A stretch of DNA of 64,000 nucleotides from Halomonas sp. (lineage in GTDB: Bacteria; Pseudomonadota; Gammaproteobacteria; Pseudomonadales; Halomonadaceae). The stretch is taken from contig NZ_DRFS01000023.1 of NCBI RefSeq assembly GCF_011050415.1, positions 1 through 64,000 on the forward strand. Reading direction: 5' to 3'. Shown here one piece after another: positions 22,256 through 31,272 of this stretch. The notes below the pieces were generated by a model, which ran no database searches, was not told the DNA's origin, and saw only the letters and a list, made by a program, of their open reading frames with translations. The position numbers and the translations under genes were made by a program. Each line of letters starts with the position of its first letter. Within the stretch, counting starts at the first letter, position 1.

Positions 22256-23209
22256 ATGTCTATTAATGAAAACGTCCATGTTGAAAAGATCCTTATCCTC
22301 GGTGCTGGCCAGCTCGGTATGCAAGTGATTAGAAACATGGTTTCTAAGATCAGTTCTGATGCCGTCTCCATCCTTGTGGAGCCTGGCTTCACCACCTCGA
22401 GTGATAAATACAAGAAAGAAGCTACCGATGAGCTAACTATGCGCGGGGTCGATATCATCCCTTTCGACTTGTCTGAAGGTACTGAGGAAAAACTTGCTGA
22501 ATTATTTTCAGCATTTCAAACGGTCATCTGCTGTACTGGTTTCATCGCTGGTCCTGGGACACAGCTAAAAATTACGCATGCGGTTTTAGCCGCCGGGGTT
22601 GCAAGATACTTTCCCTGGCAGTTCGGGGTCGACTACGACATCGTGGGCAAAGGAAGTGGCCAACCTGTGTTCGACGAGCAGTATGAGGTTAGAGCACTGC
22701 TACGCTCTCAAGAGATAACAGAATGGGTGATCGTCTCTACAGGAATGTTTACAAGCTTTCTTTTCGAACCTACCTTTGGTGTCGTTGATCTTGCAACGAA
22801 TACCGTCCGGGCACTTGGCAGCTGGGATACCCGTGTCACGGTCACCACGCCTGAGGATATTGGTTTGCTGACAACTGACATATACCTTGAAGGTTCTCGT
22901 ATCCGTAACGAAGTTATCTTCGTAGCAGGGGATACCATCTCATATGCTCAGCTAGCCACGGTTGTTGAAGAGGTGACAGGAAAGCCTTTCAAGCGTATTC
23001 AATTAACTCTTGACGAGCTTAATAACCAGCTTTTACAAACTCCGGAGGATGTCATGCTTCGCTACCGTGTCGCTTTTGCTCGTGGCACCGGCATGTGGTG
23101 GGAAAAATCAAAAACTTACAACTTCAAAAAAGGTATAGAGACGGTCGATGTCAAAACATGGCTCTCTCACCACTTACACGATGGCGGTGGTCTCGATAGA
23201 ACCCTATAG
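22256..23209 (+). CDS. NmrA/isoflavone-reductase-like NAD(P)-binding protein
   Basis: 317 residues from ATG 22256 (AGGTG upstream; nearby GTG and ATG would add three residues). KILILGAGQLGMQVIRNM is the GxGxxG dinucleotide loop; YFPWQFGVDYD and a WVIVSTGMFTSF stretch follow the isoflavone reductase/NmrA layout, with KTWLSHHL near the end. Probably an NAD(P)H-dependent reductase or redox sensor; substrate unknown. Next gene follows after 62 bases on the same strand. Confidence 0.75.
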   Translation: MSINENVHVEKILILGAGQLGMQVIRNMVSKISSDAVSILVEPGFTTSSDKYKKEATDELTMRGVDIIPFDLSEGTEEKLAELFSAFQTVICCTGFIAGPGTQLKITHAVLAAGVARYFPWQFGVDYDIVGKGSGQPVFDEQYEVRALLRSQEITEWVIVSTGMFTSFLFEPTFGVVDLATNTVRALGSWDTRVTVTTPEDIGLLTTDIYLEGSRIRNEVIFVAGDTISYAQLATVVEEVTGKPFKRIQLTLDELNNQLLQTPEDVMLRYRVAFARGTGMWWEKSKTYNFKKGIETVDVKTWLSHHLHDGGGLDRTL

Positions 23210-23271
23210 GAAAAAGCCTGGCGAGGGGATGAGACTGGTTTCACGTTTAGAATAAACCCCAGAGGTAACAG

Positions 23272-23958
23272 ATGATGCATGGCACGGCAATTGTTTTAGG
23301 CGCAACGGGGGCTGTGGGTACGCAGTTAGTCATTCAGCTAAGCCAACGAGTTAATATCACTGATATTATTTTGCTAAGCCGCCGTGAATTAAACCTGGAG
23401 CGCGATTTTCCAGGCGCTATTACCTCAAAAATACACATCCATATCGTTGACTTTGATCAGCTGGAGCAGCAGGCAGCAGTTTTGATGCCGTCAGGTTCCG
23501 TCGCCTTTATTGCCCTGGGGACTACCAAAAAACAGGCGGGTAGTGACGAGGCGTTTCGTCGTATCGATCATGGTTTGGTGCTTGCGTTTGCACGTGCCTG
23601 CAAGGCGGCGGAGGTGAGTAGGTTAGGGGTGGTGACCGCGCACGGCGCGAATGTTAGTTCTGCGGCTTTTTATAATCGCGTTAAGGGCGAGGTGGAGCGC
23701 GATATTCAGGCGCTCGCTTTGCCGAGTGTGTTTTTTGCACGCCCTTCATTGCTGTTAGGGCGGCCTGATGATGGTCGTTTTGCGGAAAAAATAGCGAGTG
23801 TGCTGCTCGCACCGGCTGGGTCGTTATTGCCTAAATCAGTGCGTCCAATCTCTACTGAGCGCGTTGCGGCAGCAATGATTGAGGTGGCGTTGGATACAGG
23901 CTCTAAATCCTCATCTTTTGTGCTATCCAACGCTGACATGCATCAGCGAGCGCACTAA
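23272..23958 (+). CDS. NAD(P)-binding oxidoreductase (HTATIP2/NmrA-like SDR)
   Basis: 228 residues; CAGAGGTAACAG precedes the ATG at 23272 with a second ATG right after. IVLGATGAVGTQLVIQL is the cofactor loop; TAHGANVSSAAFYNRVKGEVE holds the Tyr-xxx-Lys-like YNRVK; RPSLLLGRPDDGR completes the atypical SDR layout seen in HTATIP2-like and YbjT-like proteins. Function within the cluster unknown. Confidence 0.75.
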   Translation: MMHGTAIVLGATGAVGTQLVIQLSQRVNITDIILLSRRELNLERDFPGAITSKIHIHIVDFDQLEQQAAVLMPSGSVAFIALGTTKKQAGSDEAFRRIDHGLVLAFARACKAAEVSRLGVVTAHGANVSSAAFYNRVKGEVERDIQALALPSVFFARPSLLLGRPDDGRFAEKIASVLLAPAGSLLPKSVRPISTERVAAAMIEVALDTGSKSSSFVLSNADMHQRAH

Positions 23959-23963
23959 CATAA

Positions 23964-24350
23964 TTAGGCCTGCTGCTTCTGTGCCGTAAGTATTTTCGGC
24001 AGGTTGATCTCAATCCAGTCCGTTAATGTCTCTATCTGTTGGCCAATCTCTTTTCCTAACGCTGTCAGCGAATACTCCACATGGGGTGGCACCACTGGAT
24101 GAGAAAGACGGTCAACGAACCCATCCTTCTCCAATTGCTGTAGCGTTTGCGCCAGCATCTTCTCGCTGACACCTCCAATCTTGCGGCGTAGTTCGCTGAA
24201 ACGATGAGTGCCTTCCATCAGCACCACCAGTACCAACACGCCCCACTGGCTTGTCACATGTTTTAAGATTTCCCGAGAAGGGCATTCCTTGGCAAGAACC
24301 TCACCGCGCCTTATGGCGTCGGCAAGTTTGCCAGTATCTTTATTGTGCAT
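23964..24350 (-). CDS. HxlR family transcriptional regulator
   Basis: 128 residues. Cys at position 24 (KECPSREIL) and winged helix VTSQWGVLVLVVLMEGTHRF then LRRKIGGVSEKMLAQTLQQL plus VVPPHVEYSLTALG, the HxlR/YodB pattern. The N-terminal Cys is the redox-sensing residue in several HxlR proteins (QorR, YodB) that respond to quinones and electrophiles. It is divergent from the QorB-like gene with a dyad between, so it most likely represses it. Converges with 23958 by 5 bases. Confidence 0.85.
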   Translation of the reverse strand: MHNKDTGKLADAIRRGEVLAKECPSREILKHVTSQWGVLVLVVLMEGTHRFSELRRKIGGVSEKMLAQTLQQLEKDGFVDRLSHPVVPPHVEYSLTALGKEIGQQIETLTDWIEINLPKILTAQKQQA

Positions 24351-24371
24351 ATCACTAACCTTTTGGTGTGT

Positions 24372-24388
24372 ACTTACTAAAAGTTAGT
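24372..24388. promoter_or_regulatory. Operator-like dyad between hxlR-type gene and qorB-like gene
   Basis: ACTTACTAAAAGTTAGT has 7-base arms ACTTACT and AGTTAGT with one mismatch. Its position between a divergent HxlR regulator and its likely target is where the YodB/QorR-type site is expected. Confidence 0.6.
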
Positions 24389-24442
24389 CTAGCGTATATT
24401 CTTCCTTTCTCCTAAAAAACCACAGAAGAAGAGGGTGAAAAG

Positions 24443-25291
24443 ATGATCGTTATTACAGGAGCAACTGGACAGCTAGGCCGCCTCGTGATCGCTTCGCTGC
24501 TTAAGAAAGTGCCTGCAGCAAGTCTCGTTGCTGCTGTACGCGATGTGGAAAAAGCCCAGGACTTGGCTGAACTAGGCGTAGAAATTCGTCAGGCAGATTA
24601 TGATCGGCCAGAAAGTTGGGATGCTGCCTTGCACGGCGCGGAAAAAGTATTGCTGATCTCTTCCAGCGAAGTGGGTAAGCGTAAAGCGCAGCACCAAGCT
24701 GTTATTGATGCTGCCAAGCGGGCGGGTGTAAAACTACTGGCCTACACCAGTATTCTGCACGCGGACTCCTCTGTACTCGGGCTTGCAGATGAACACAGGG
24801 AAACCGAGGCTGCGCTCAACGCCTCCGGCCTACCGTTTGTGTTGCTGCGTAACGGCTGGTACACCGAAAACTACACCCATGGGGTTCCAACCGCGTTATC
24901 CCTCGGGGCAGTGTACGGTTGCGCAGGTGAAGGCCGCATCGCTTCCGCCGGTCGTGCCGACTACGCCGATGCTGCAGCTGCCGTGCTGACGAGCGATGGC
25001 CAAGCAGGCAAGGTTTACGAGCTGGCTGGCGATACGGCCTACACGCTTAGCGAACTTGCCGCTGAGATTGGGCGCCAAAGTGGTAAATCTATTGACTACG
25101 TCAACCTCTCTGAAGCGGAATACACCAAAGTCTTGCTGGAGGCAGGCTTGCCTGAAGCCTTTGCGAAGCTGCTGTCAGACTCAGATGCCGGGGTCGCTAA
25201 AGGCGCGCTGTTTGATGACGGCAAGCAGCTCAGCCAACTTATCGGCCGGCCAACCTTGTCACTGGAAGCGGCGGTGAAAGCGGCTTTATAG
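24443..25291 (+). CDS. qorB: NAD(P)H:quinone oxidoreductase, QorB/YtfG-like
   Basis: 282 residues. IVITGATGQLGRLVIASLL is the NADP-binding loop; LAYTSILHADSS, LRNGWYTENY and YADAAAAVLT follow the QorB (YtfG) family. It reduces quinones with NADPH. AGAAGAGGGTGAAAAG precedes ATG. Paired with the divergent HxlR-type gene, a frequent arrangement for quinone-inducible qorB. Confidence 0.87.
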   Translation: MIVITGATGQLGRLVIASLLKKVPAASLVAAVRDVEKAQDLAELGVEIRQADYDRPESWDAALHGAEKVLLISSSEVGKRKAQHQAVIDAAKRAGVKLLAYTSILHADSSVLGLADEHRETEAALNASGLPFVLLRNGWYTENYTHGVPTALSLGAVYGCAGEGRIASAGRADYADAAAAVLTSDGQAGKVYELAGDTAYTLSELAAEIGRQSGKSIDYVNLSEAEYTKVLLEAGLPEAFAKLLSDSDAGVAKGALFDDGKQLSQLIGRPTLSLEAAVKAAL

Positions 25292-25363
25292 AAACGTTAG
25301 CTATTGATAGGTGGGGCCAAGGCTGCATGCTCCGCCTATCATTTCTATCAATGAGGTTTACGT

Positions 25364-26254
25364 CTATGACTGGCGCCGGTCTTCCAGTTCTTTAATCATT
25401 CTGCGTGCCGCATTGGAAAGCGTTCGATTGGTATGTACTAGATACCCTAACGGCCGATAAATCGGTGGTGTGTCTACCCTGAGCTCTACCAGTTCGCTGT
25501 CGATCATCTTTTCCGGCAGTAGGCTCCACCCCAGCCCCACGCTACACATCATTTTTAGCGTCTCTAAATAGTTGGTCGCCATGCTTACCGGTAGTTCCAG
25601 GCCAGCTTCGCTAAAACGCTTTGCAATGAGCGATCCTGTAAATGTTTTTGCCCCCGGCATTACACACTTGTATTCGCATAGGTCGGCTAGTGACAGCAGG
25701 CTTTGAGAGGCTTTGGCTTGGTTGGCGAGAGAGTGGTCAGTGGCGCAAGCAAAGCAGAGCCGGTCACGCCATAGTTCAACGACCTGCAGTTGCTCATGAG
25801 GATGGGGAGCCAATGTCACCACGGCCATCTCTAGTGTGCCATCCAAGACTCCTTGGTAAGCCTGCTCTGAATCCAGAAAATGCAGGTCTAGCTCTACCTC
25901 TGGGTGGCGCTGTGTGTACTGCTTTAATAGTGGCGGTAAACGATGCAGGCCAATATGGTGGCTGGTCGCCAGGGTAAGCCGTCCACCTACTTGCCCGGAG
26001 AGGTTAGCCAGCGCGCGGCGGCTATCGTCAACGGTCATTAAAATATGCCGTGCTTGAGGTAGTAGAACACTACCAGCCTCCGTCAACGCAATACGCCGAC
26101 CAATGCGATCAAATAGCCGTGTACCCACCTGGGATTCCAGGGTGGCGATACGTTTACTGACCGCCGGCTGGGTAAGATGAAGCAGCTCGGCAGCGCGGGA
26201 GAAGCTTTGCGTATCGGCCACGGCCATAAACGCTTGTAAACTTTGCGTATCCAT
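25364..26254 (-). CDS. LysR family regulator divergent from leuC
   Basis: 296 residues. N-terminal LysR helix-turn-helix (AFMAVADTQSFSRAAELLHL, PAVSKRIATLESQVG) and effector domain. In Pseudomonas a LysR gene holds the same place beside leuC, supporting a role in control of leucine biosynthesis, though the effector (perhaps an isopropylmalate) is not known from sequence. A palindromic box lies between the two genes. Confidence 0.85.
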   Translation of the reverse strand: MDTQSLQAFMAVADTQSFSRAAELLHLTQPAVSKRIATLESQVGTRLFDRIGRRIALTEAGSVLLPQARHILMTVDDSRRALANLSGQVGGRLTLATSHHIGLHRLPPLLKQYTQRHPEVELDLHFLDSEQAYQGVLDGTLEMAVVTLAPHPHEQLQVVELWRDRLCFACATDHSLANQAKASQSLLSLADLCEYKCVMPGAKTFTGSLIAKRFSEAGLELPVSMATNYLETLKMMCSVGLGWSLLPEKMIDSELVELRVDTPPIYRPLGYLVHTNRTLSNAARRMIKELEDRRQS

Positions 26255-26302
26255 AGGCGTATCCCTAAGCCAAGTATTTCTAAACCGATAATTTAAGCAT
26301 GT

Positions 26303-26317
26303 ATTCCATTTTGGAAT
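26303..26317. promoter_or_regulatory. LysR-type T-N11-A box upstream of leuC
   Basis: ATTCCATTTTGGAAT is a perfect dyad (ATTCC-N5-GGAAT) with T and A 11 bases apart, the LysR consensus geometry. It sits 49 bases upstream of the LysR start and 135 bases from leuC. Confidence 0.65.
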
Positions 26318-26451
26318 CTAAACTATGAATAACATGAATTGCTTTTATGTGCAGCCCGCGTAACACTCACTCCATCACTGACGCGAAGACGTCGGCACGA
26401 CCAGCTAGCACGACCATCTAGTAAGAGAAGGGCACTGCCCAGGAGAGCCAC

Positions 26452-27903
26452 ATGTCAGGTCAAACGCTTTACGACAAACTTTGGAACCAGCACTTGGTAA
26501 GGCAGCGCGACGACGGCACTGCATTAATCTACATTGATCGCCAATTGCTTCACGAAGTGACTTCGCCCCAGGCATTTGAAGGGCTGCGTTTGGCTAAGCG
26601 TAAGCCGTGGCGTTTAGATGCCAACCTGGCCACCCCTGATCACAATGTACCGACGACGGTTAAAGAGCGCGCCGAGGGTAATAGCGGTATTAAAGACCCG
26701 GTGTCGTTGATTCAGGTACAAACCCTGGATGACAACTGCCTCGAATACGGTATTGAAGAGTTCAAAATTAACGATCCGCGTCAGGGTATTGTGCACGTGG
26801 TCGGCCCAGAGCAGGGCGCAACGTTACCGGGTATGACCGTAGTATGCGGCGACTCTCATACAGCTACTCACGGCGCCTTTGGTGCCTTGGCCCACGGTAT
26901 CGGCACTTCTGAAGTAGAGCACGTACTGGCAACTCAGTGCCTGCTGGCGCAGAAGATGAAGAATATGCAGGTGCGCGTTGAAGGTGAGTTGGGCCTGGGC
27001 GTCACGGCAAAAGATGTGGTGTTGGCAATCATCGGTAATATCGGTACTGCCGGTGGCACCGGTTACGCCATTGAGTTTGCCGGTAGTGCGATTGCTTCGC
27101 TCTCTATGGAAGGTCGCATGACCGTGTGCAACATGGCGATTGAAGCCGGTGCGCGGGTGGGTTTGATCGCAGTTGACGACACCACTATTAATTACCTGGC
27201 CGAGCGCCCATTCGCCCCGACGGCTGAGCAGTGGGAAGCTGCCGTGGCTGACTGGCGTCAATTGGTGTCCGATGAGGACGCTGCCTTCGATAAAGTGGTC
27301 GTTTTGCAGGCTGAGGACATTGAGCCTCAGGTTAGCTGGGGCACTAGCCCTGAAATGGTCACCGGTATTTCCGGGCAGGTGCCTGACCCACAAGCCGCAC
27401 TGGATGAAACCGTTCAGCGCAGCCACTCCCGTGCGCTTGAGTATATGGGCCTGCAGGCCAACCAGAAAATTACCGATATCAAGCTGGATAAAATCTTTAT
27501 CGGCTCCTGCACCAATTCGCGCATTGAAGATTTGCGCGAGGCCGCCAAGGTGGCGAAGGGCAACAAGGTGGCCGATTCCATCAAGTTGGCCATGGTGGTA
27601 CCGGGTTCAGGCTTGGTGAAGCGCCAGGCGGAAGCGGAAGGCTTGGACAAAATCTTTATCGAAGCAGGTTTTGAGTGGCGTGAGCCGGGCTGCTCTATGT
27701 GCTTGGCAATGAATGCGGATAAGTTAGGGTCTGGTGAACACTGTGCCTCTACTTCAAACCGCAATTTTGAAGGGCGCCAAGGCTATGGCGGTCGCACGCA
27801 CTTGGTTAGCCCAGCGATGGCGGCAGCTGCAGCGATTGCCGGTCACTTTGTAGATGTTCGCAAGCTGCCTGCCAACGACGCCACTCACGCTCAGGAGGCC
27901 TAA
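26452..27903 (+). CDS. leuC: 3-isopropylmalate dehydratase, large subunit
   Basis: 483 residues. Aconitase-family protein; the 4Fe-4S ligands are Cys in [11 protein letters not shown] and the two Cys of [22 protein letters not shown] and RNFEGRQG are substrate motifs. Isomerises 2- to 3-isopropylmalate together with LeuD. CAGGAGAGCCAC precedes ATG. A C-terminal tail of about 15 residues ([11 protein letters not shown]) exceeds the usual length. Three bases separate it from leuD. Confidence 0.97.
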   Translation: MSGQTLYDKLWNQHLVRQRDDGTALIYIDRQLLHEVTSPQAFEGLRLAKRKPWRLDANLATPDHNVPTTVKERAEGNSGIKDPVSLIQVQTLDDNCLEYGIEEFKINDPRQGIVHVVGPEQGATLPGMTVVCGDSHTATHGAFGALAHGIGTSEVEHVLATQCLLAQKMKNMQVRVEGELGLGVTAKDVVLAIIGNIGTAGGTGYAIEFAGSAIASLSMEGRMTVCNMAIEAGARVGLIAVDDTTINYLAERPFAPTAEQWEAAVADWRQLVSDEDAAFDKVVVLQAEDIEPQVSWGTSPEMVTGISGQVPDPQAALDETVQRSHSRALEYMGLQANQKITDIKLDKIFIGSCTNSRIEDLREAAKVAKGNKVADSIKLAMVVPGSGLVKRQAEAEGLDKIFIEAGFEWREPGCSMCLAMNADKLGSGEHCASTSNRNFEGRQGYGGRTHLVSPAMAAAAAIAGHFVDVRKLPANDATHAQEA

Positions 27904-27906
27904 GCC

Positions 27907-28554
27907 ATGAAGAAATTTACGCGTTTTGAAGGCATCGTAGCGCCGCTTGATCGTGCCAATGTCGATACCGATTTAATTATCCCGAAGCAGTTTTTGAAGT
28001 CGATTAAGCGCACCGGTTTTGGCGTTAACTTGTTCGATGAGCTGCGCTACTTAGACGAAGGCGAGCCGGGGCAAGATTGCTCGCAGCGCCCGATCAATCC
28101 CGACTTTGTGTTAAATCAGCCGCGCTTTAAAGGCGCTGAAGTACTGCTTGCCAAGCGCAACTTTGGTTGCGGTAGTTCCCGCGAGCACGCCCCTTGGGCG
28201 CTGGAAGATTTCGGCTTTAAAGTCGTCATCGCGCCTAGCTTTGCGGATATCTTCTATAACAACTCGTTCAAAAACGGCATTTTGCTGATCACGTTCCCAG
28301 AAGACGTAGTTGATCGCCTGTTTGCTGAAGTGAATGCCAACGAAGGCTACCAGTTAGATGTCGATCTAGAGCATCAACGGGTAACTACTCCGAGCGGCGA
28401 GATTCTTGAGTTTGAGGTGGATGAGTTCCGCAAGCACTGCCTGCTGGAAGGGTTAGACGATATTGGCCTGACGCTAAAAGACGAAGACGCTATTCGTGCC
28501 TTTGAGCAGAAGCATAAAGCGGCACGCCCCTGGCTGTTCCGTCAGTCAGCTTAA
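27907..28554 (+). CDS. leuD: 3-isopropylmalate dehydratase, small subunit
   Basis: 215 residues. [16 protein letters not shown] near the N-terminus and [20 protein letters not shown] are the swivelling-domain signatures of LeuD. Forms the active heterodimer with LeuC. AGGAGGCCTAAGCC overlaps the leuC stop and provides the ribosome binding site. Confidence 0.97.
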   Translation: MKKFTRFEGIVAPLDRANVDTDLIIPKQFLKSIKRTGFGVNLFDELRYLDEGEPGQDCSQRPINPDFVLNQPRFKGAEVLLAKRNFGCGSSREHAPWALEDFGFKVVIAPSFADIFYNNSFKNGILLITFPEDVVDRLFAEVNANEGYQLDVDLEHQRVTTPSGEILEFEVDEFRKHCLLEGLDDIGLTLKDEDAIRAFEQKHKAARPWLFRQSA

Positions 28555-28653
28555 AGGCTTTCCGCCGCTCATAATAAGCTTGGTAGCGCGCTGCCCCTCC
28601 ATTGCAGTGCGCCAAGCGGTCAAAGCCGCTCGATAACACGTTAAGGATTCAGC

Positions 28654-29733
28654 ATGACTCATAAGGTTTTATTGCTACCGGGTGATGGTATTGGTCCCGA
28701 GATTGCGGCCCAGGCAGCACGTTTGTTGAAGGCATGCCAGGAAGCAGGTTTGGATATTGAGGTAGAAGAGGGGCTGGTGGGTGGCTCTGCCTATGATGTT
28801 CACGGTGAGCCGCTGCCCGCGGAAACCTTGGAAAAAGCCAAAGCCGCCAGCGCTATTTTGCTGGGTGCGGTTGGTGGTCCTAAGTGGGACAAAATCCAAG
28901 ACCTCTCCAAGCGCCCTGAAAAAGGCCTGCTGGGCCTGCGCAAGAATTTAGGTCTGTTTGGTAACTTACGTCCGGCGATGCTTTACCCGCAGTTGGCCAG
29001 TGCTTCAAGCTTGAAGCCTGAATTGGTCGCTGGACTGGATATTATGATTGTCCGCGAACTCACCGGCGGTATCTACTTCGGCCAGCCCCGCGGCATTGAA
29101 GTGCGCAATGGTGAACGGGTGGGTTTTAACACTTACATCTACTCTGAAAGCGAGATTGAGCGCATTGGTCGCGTCGCTTTTGAAATGGCCCAAAAGCGCG
29201 GCAAAAAGCTCTGCTCGGTAGATAAAGCCAACGTACTCGAAGTCACTATTTTGTGGCGGGAAGTGATGGATCGCTTGGCACCGGAATACCCGGACGTTGA
29301 GCTTTCCCACATGTACGTGGATAACGCCGCCATGCAGCTGGTACGCGCGCCCAAACAGTTCGACGTGGTGGTTACCGGTAATATGTTTGGCGATATTCTT
29401 TCCGATGCCGCCGCGATGCTCACCGGCTCCATCGGTATGCTGCCTTCCGCCTCATTGAACGAGAGCGGGCAGGGCATGTACGAGCCATGCCACGGCAGCG
29501 CGCCGGATATCGCCGGTCAAAACGTGGCTAACCCGCTGGCCATGATGCTTTCAGTGGCGATGATGCTGCGCTACTCGCTGAATGAAACTGCCATGGCAGA
29601 ACGTATTGAAGCCGCCGTGGGTAGCGTGCTGGATGATGGCCTGCGTACCGCGGATATTGCTTCAGAAGGCATGCAAACCATCGGCACCGATGCCATGGGT
29701 GATGCGGTGTTGGCGGCGTTTTCTAAGCAGTAA
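28654..29733 (+). CDS. leuB: 3-isopropylmalate dehydrogenase
   Basis: 359 residues. [37 protein letters not shown] and [16 protein letters not shown] are diagnostic; NAD-dependent oxidative decarboxylation of 3-isopropylmalate in leucine synthesis. It follows leuD by 99 bases, so it is likely cotranscribed, though its own promoter is possible. AAGGATTCAGC precedes ATG. Confidence 0.97.
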   Translation: MTHKVLLLPGDGIGPEIAAQAARLLKACQEAGLDIEVEEGLVGGSAYDVHGEPLPAETLEKAKAASAILLGAVGGPKWDKIQDLSKRPEKGLLGLRKNLGLFGNLRPAMLYPQLASASSLKPELVAGLDIMIVRELTGGIYFGQPRGIEVRNGERVGFNTYIYSESEIERIGRVAFEMAQKRGKKLCSVDKANVLEVTILWREVMDRLAPEYPDVELSHMYVDNAAMQLVRAPKQFDVVVTGNMFGDILSDAAAMLTGSIGMLPSASLNESGQGMYEPCHGSAPDIAGQNVANPLAMMLSVAMMLRYSLNETAMAERIEAAVGSVLDDGLRTADIASEGMQTIGTDAMGDAVLAAFSKQ

Positions 29734-29755
29734 CATATTGGCAATGAGGCTGCGT

Positions 29756-29870
29756 TAAGGGCGCCTGGGGCAGGCCGTAGAGGGGGTCATTTGCCATGGA
29801 TGGCAAATGTAGCGCCCAGGGATGGGTTCACAGCGCCCCCTCGTAGGCCTGTCGCAGGGGTAGCCCTTTA
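29756..29870. repeat. Large imperfect intergenic palindrome (Halomonas-type repeat)
   Basis: Outer arms TAAGGGC...CAGGCC and GGCCTG...GCCCTTTA pair across 115 bases. Nested inside are AGGGGG/CCCCCT and the perfect dyad CATTTGCCATGGATGGCAAATG written here as CATTTGCCAT-GG-ATGGCAAATG. The segment AGCGCCCAGGGATGGGTTCA is a sequence I remember as recurring between Halomonas genes. May act as terminator for leuB or be a mobile REP-like unit. Confidence 0.6.
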
Positions 29871-29883
29871 CCATCTCTGGTTT

Positions 29884-29912
29884 CAAAATCACCGTAAAGA
29901 AGTGTGTATAAT
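29884..29912 (+). promoter_or_regulatory. Promoter candidate upstream of asd
   Basis: A perfect TATAAT lies at 29907-29912, about 30 bases before the asd start; the -35 position (CAAAAT) is poor. Confidence 0.45.
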
Positions 29913-29944
29913 ATAAAAACTCATTCTTTGCAGGAGGACTTCAT

Positions 29945-31057
29945 ATGTTGAAAGTCGGTTTCGTGGGATGGCGTGGCATGGTTGGCTCAGTGCTGATGCA
30001 GCGCATGCAGGAAGATGGTGATTTCAACGGCATTGAGCCGGTGTTCTTCACCACCTCCCAGGTTGGTCAGCCCGGCCCCGATATCGGTGTAGATGTACCT
30101 CCGCTGAAAGATGCCTTTGATATTGAAGCGCTCAAAGCGTTGGATGTGGTGATCACCTGTCAGGGCGGTGATTACACCAAGCCGGTTTATAAAGACCTAC
30201 GTAGCTCAGGCTGGAATGGCTACTGGATCGATGCTGCCAGCACCCTGCGCATGGAAGATGAAGCAACCATTGTGCTTGATCCGGTCAACCGCAAGGTAAT
30301 TGATGACCAGCTAGCCAAAGGCGCTAAAACGTTTGTGGGCGGTAACTGCACCGTTAGCCTGATGCTAATGGGCTTGGGCGGTCTGTTTGAAGCCGATATG
30401 GTCGAGTGGATGACCTCCATGACCTATCAGGCGGCTTCGGGTTCTGGCGCTAAGCATATGCGCGAGCTGCTCAACCAAATGGGCCACCTGCGTGACAGCG
30501 TAGGGGAAGAGCTTAAAGATCCTTCCAGTGCCATTCTGGATATTGACCGTAAAGTCACCGCAGCCATTCGCAGCAGCGAGTTCCCGACGGATAACTTTGC
30601 CGCACCACTGGCAGGTAGCCTGCTACCATGGATCGATACCAAGATGGATAGCGGCCAGAGTCGCGAAGAGTGGAAGGGCAGCGTTGAGACCAACAAGATT
30701 CTGGGTCTCGACAATAACCCCATCCCCATTGATGGCTTGTGTGTACGTATCGGCGCCATGCGCTCGCATAGCCAAGCGTTTACGATCAAGCTCAAGCACG
30801 ATGTGCCGCTGGATGAGATCGAAGATCGCATCGCCAAGCACAATGAGTGGGTTAAGCTGATTCCTAATGATAAAGACGCCACCGTTGCGGGCCTAACGCC
30901 AGCTGCTGCTACCGGCACGCTGCAAGTTCCCGTTGGCCGTCTGCGTAAGCTGGCGATGGGTGGAGAGTACCTTTCCGCATTCAGCGTCGGTGACCAGTTG
31001 CTTTGGGGCGCCGCCGAACCGCTTAAGCGCATGCTGAAGATTTTGCGCGAACAGTAA
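29945..31057 (+). CDS. asd: Aspartate-semialdehyde dehydrogenase
   Basis: 370 residues. [15 protein letters not shown] is the NADP loop of the long gammaproteobacterial [15 protein letters not shown] holds the catalytic Cys, and [12 protein letters not shown] the substrate Arg/His. Converts aspartyl phosphate to the semialdehyde for lysine, threonine, methionine and peptidoglycan. Strong GCAGGAGGACTTCAT before ATG. Ends at a strong terminator. Confidence 0.97.
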   Translation: MLKVGFVGWRGMVGSVLMQRMQEDGDFNGIEPVFFTTSQVGQPGPDIGVDVPPLKDAFDIEALKALDVVITCQGGDYTKPVYKDLRSSGWNGYWIDAASTLRMEDEATIVLDPVNRKVIDDQLAKGAKTFVGGNCTVSLMLMGLGGLFEADMVEWMTSMTYQAASGSGAKHMRELLNQMGHLRDSVGEELKDPSSAILDIDRKVTAAIRSSEFPTDNFAAPLAGSLLPWIDTKMDSGQSREEWKGSVETNKILGLDNNPIPIDGLCVRIGAMRSHSQAFTIKLKHDVPLDEIEDRIAKHNEWVKLIPNDKDATVAGLTPAAATGTLQVPVGRLRKLAMGGEYLSAFSVGDQLLWGAAEPLKRMLKILREQ

Positions 31058-31082
31058 ATATTTGTGGTGGTAGGTCACTCGA

Positions 31083-31118
31083 AAACGGGAAGCTGTGAGC
31101 AGCTTCCCGTTTTTTTTG
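31083..31118 (+). terminator. Rho-independent terminator after asd
   Basis: AACGGGAAGCTG / CAGCTTCCCGTT stem with a TGAG loop followed by a run of T. Confidence 0.92.
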
Positions 31119-31272
31119 GCAACTATTTTTGCGTTGGCGTGAAAAACGCCGCTATTTCTTCAGGTTATGGTAAAAAAGGCGTAATACAATAAGCTGGCAT
31201 CGATAGTCATAAAGTTAGATAGAGCATAAAGTTAGATAAAGCAAAAAGTAAGTCGGGAACCAGGGAACATTA

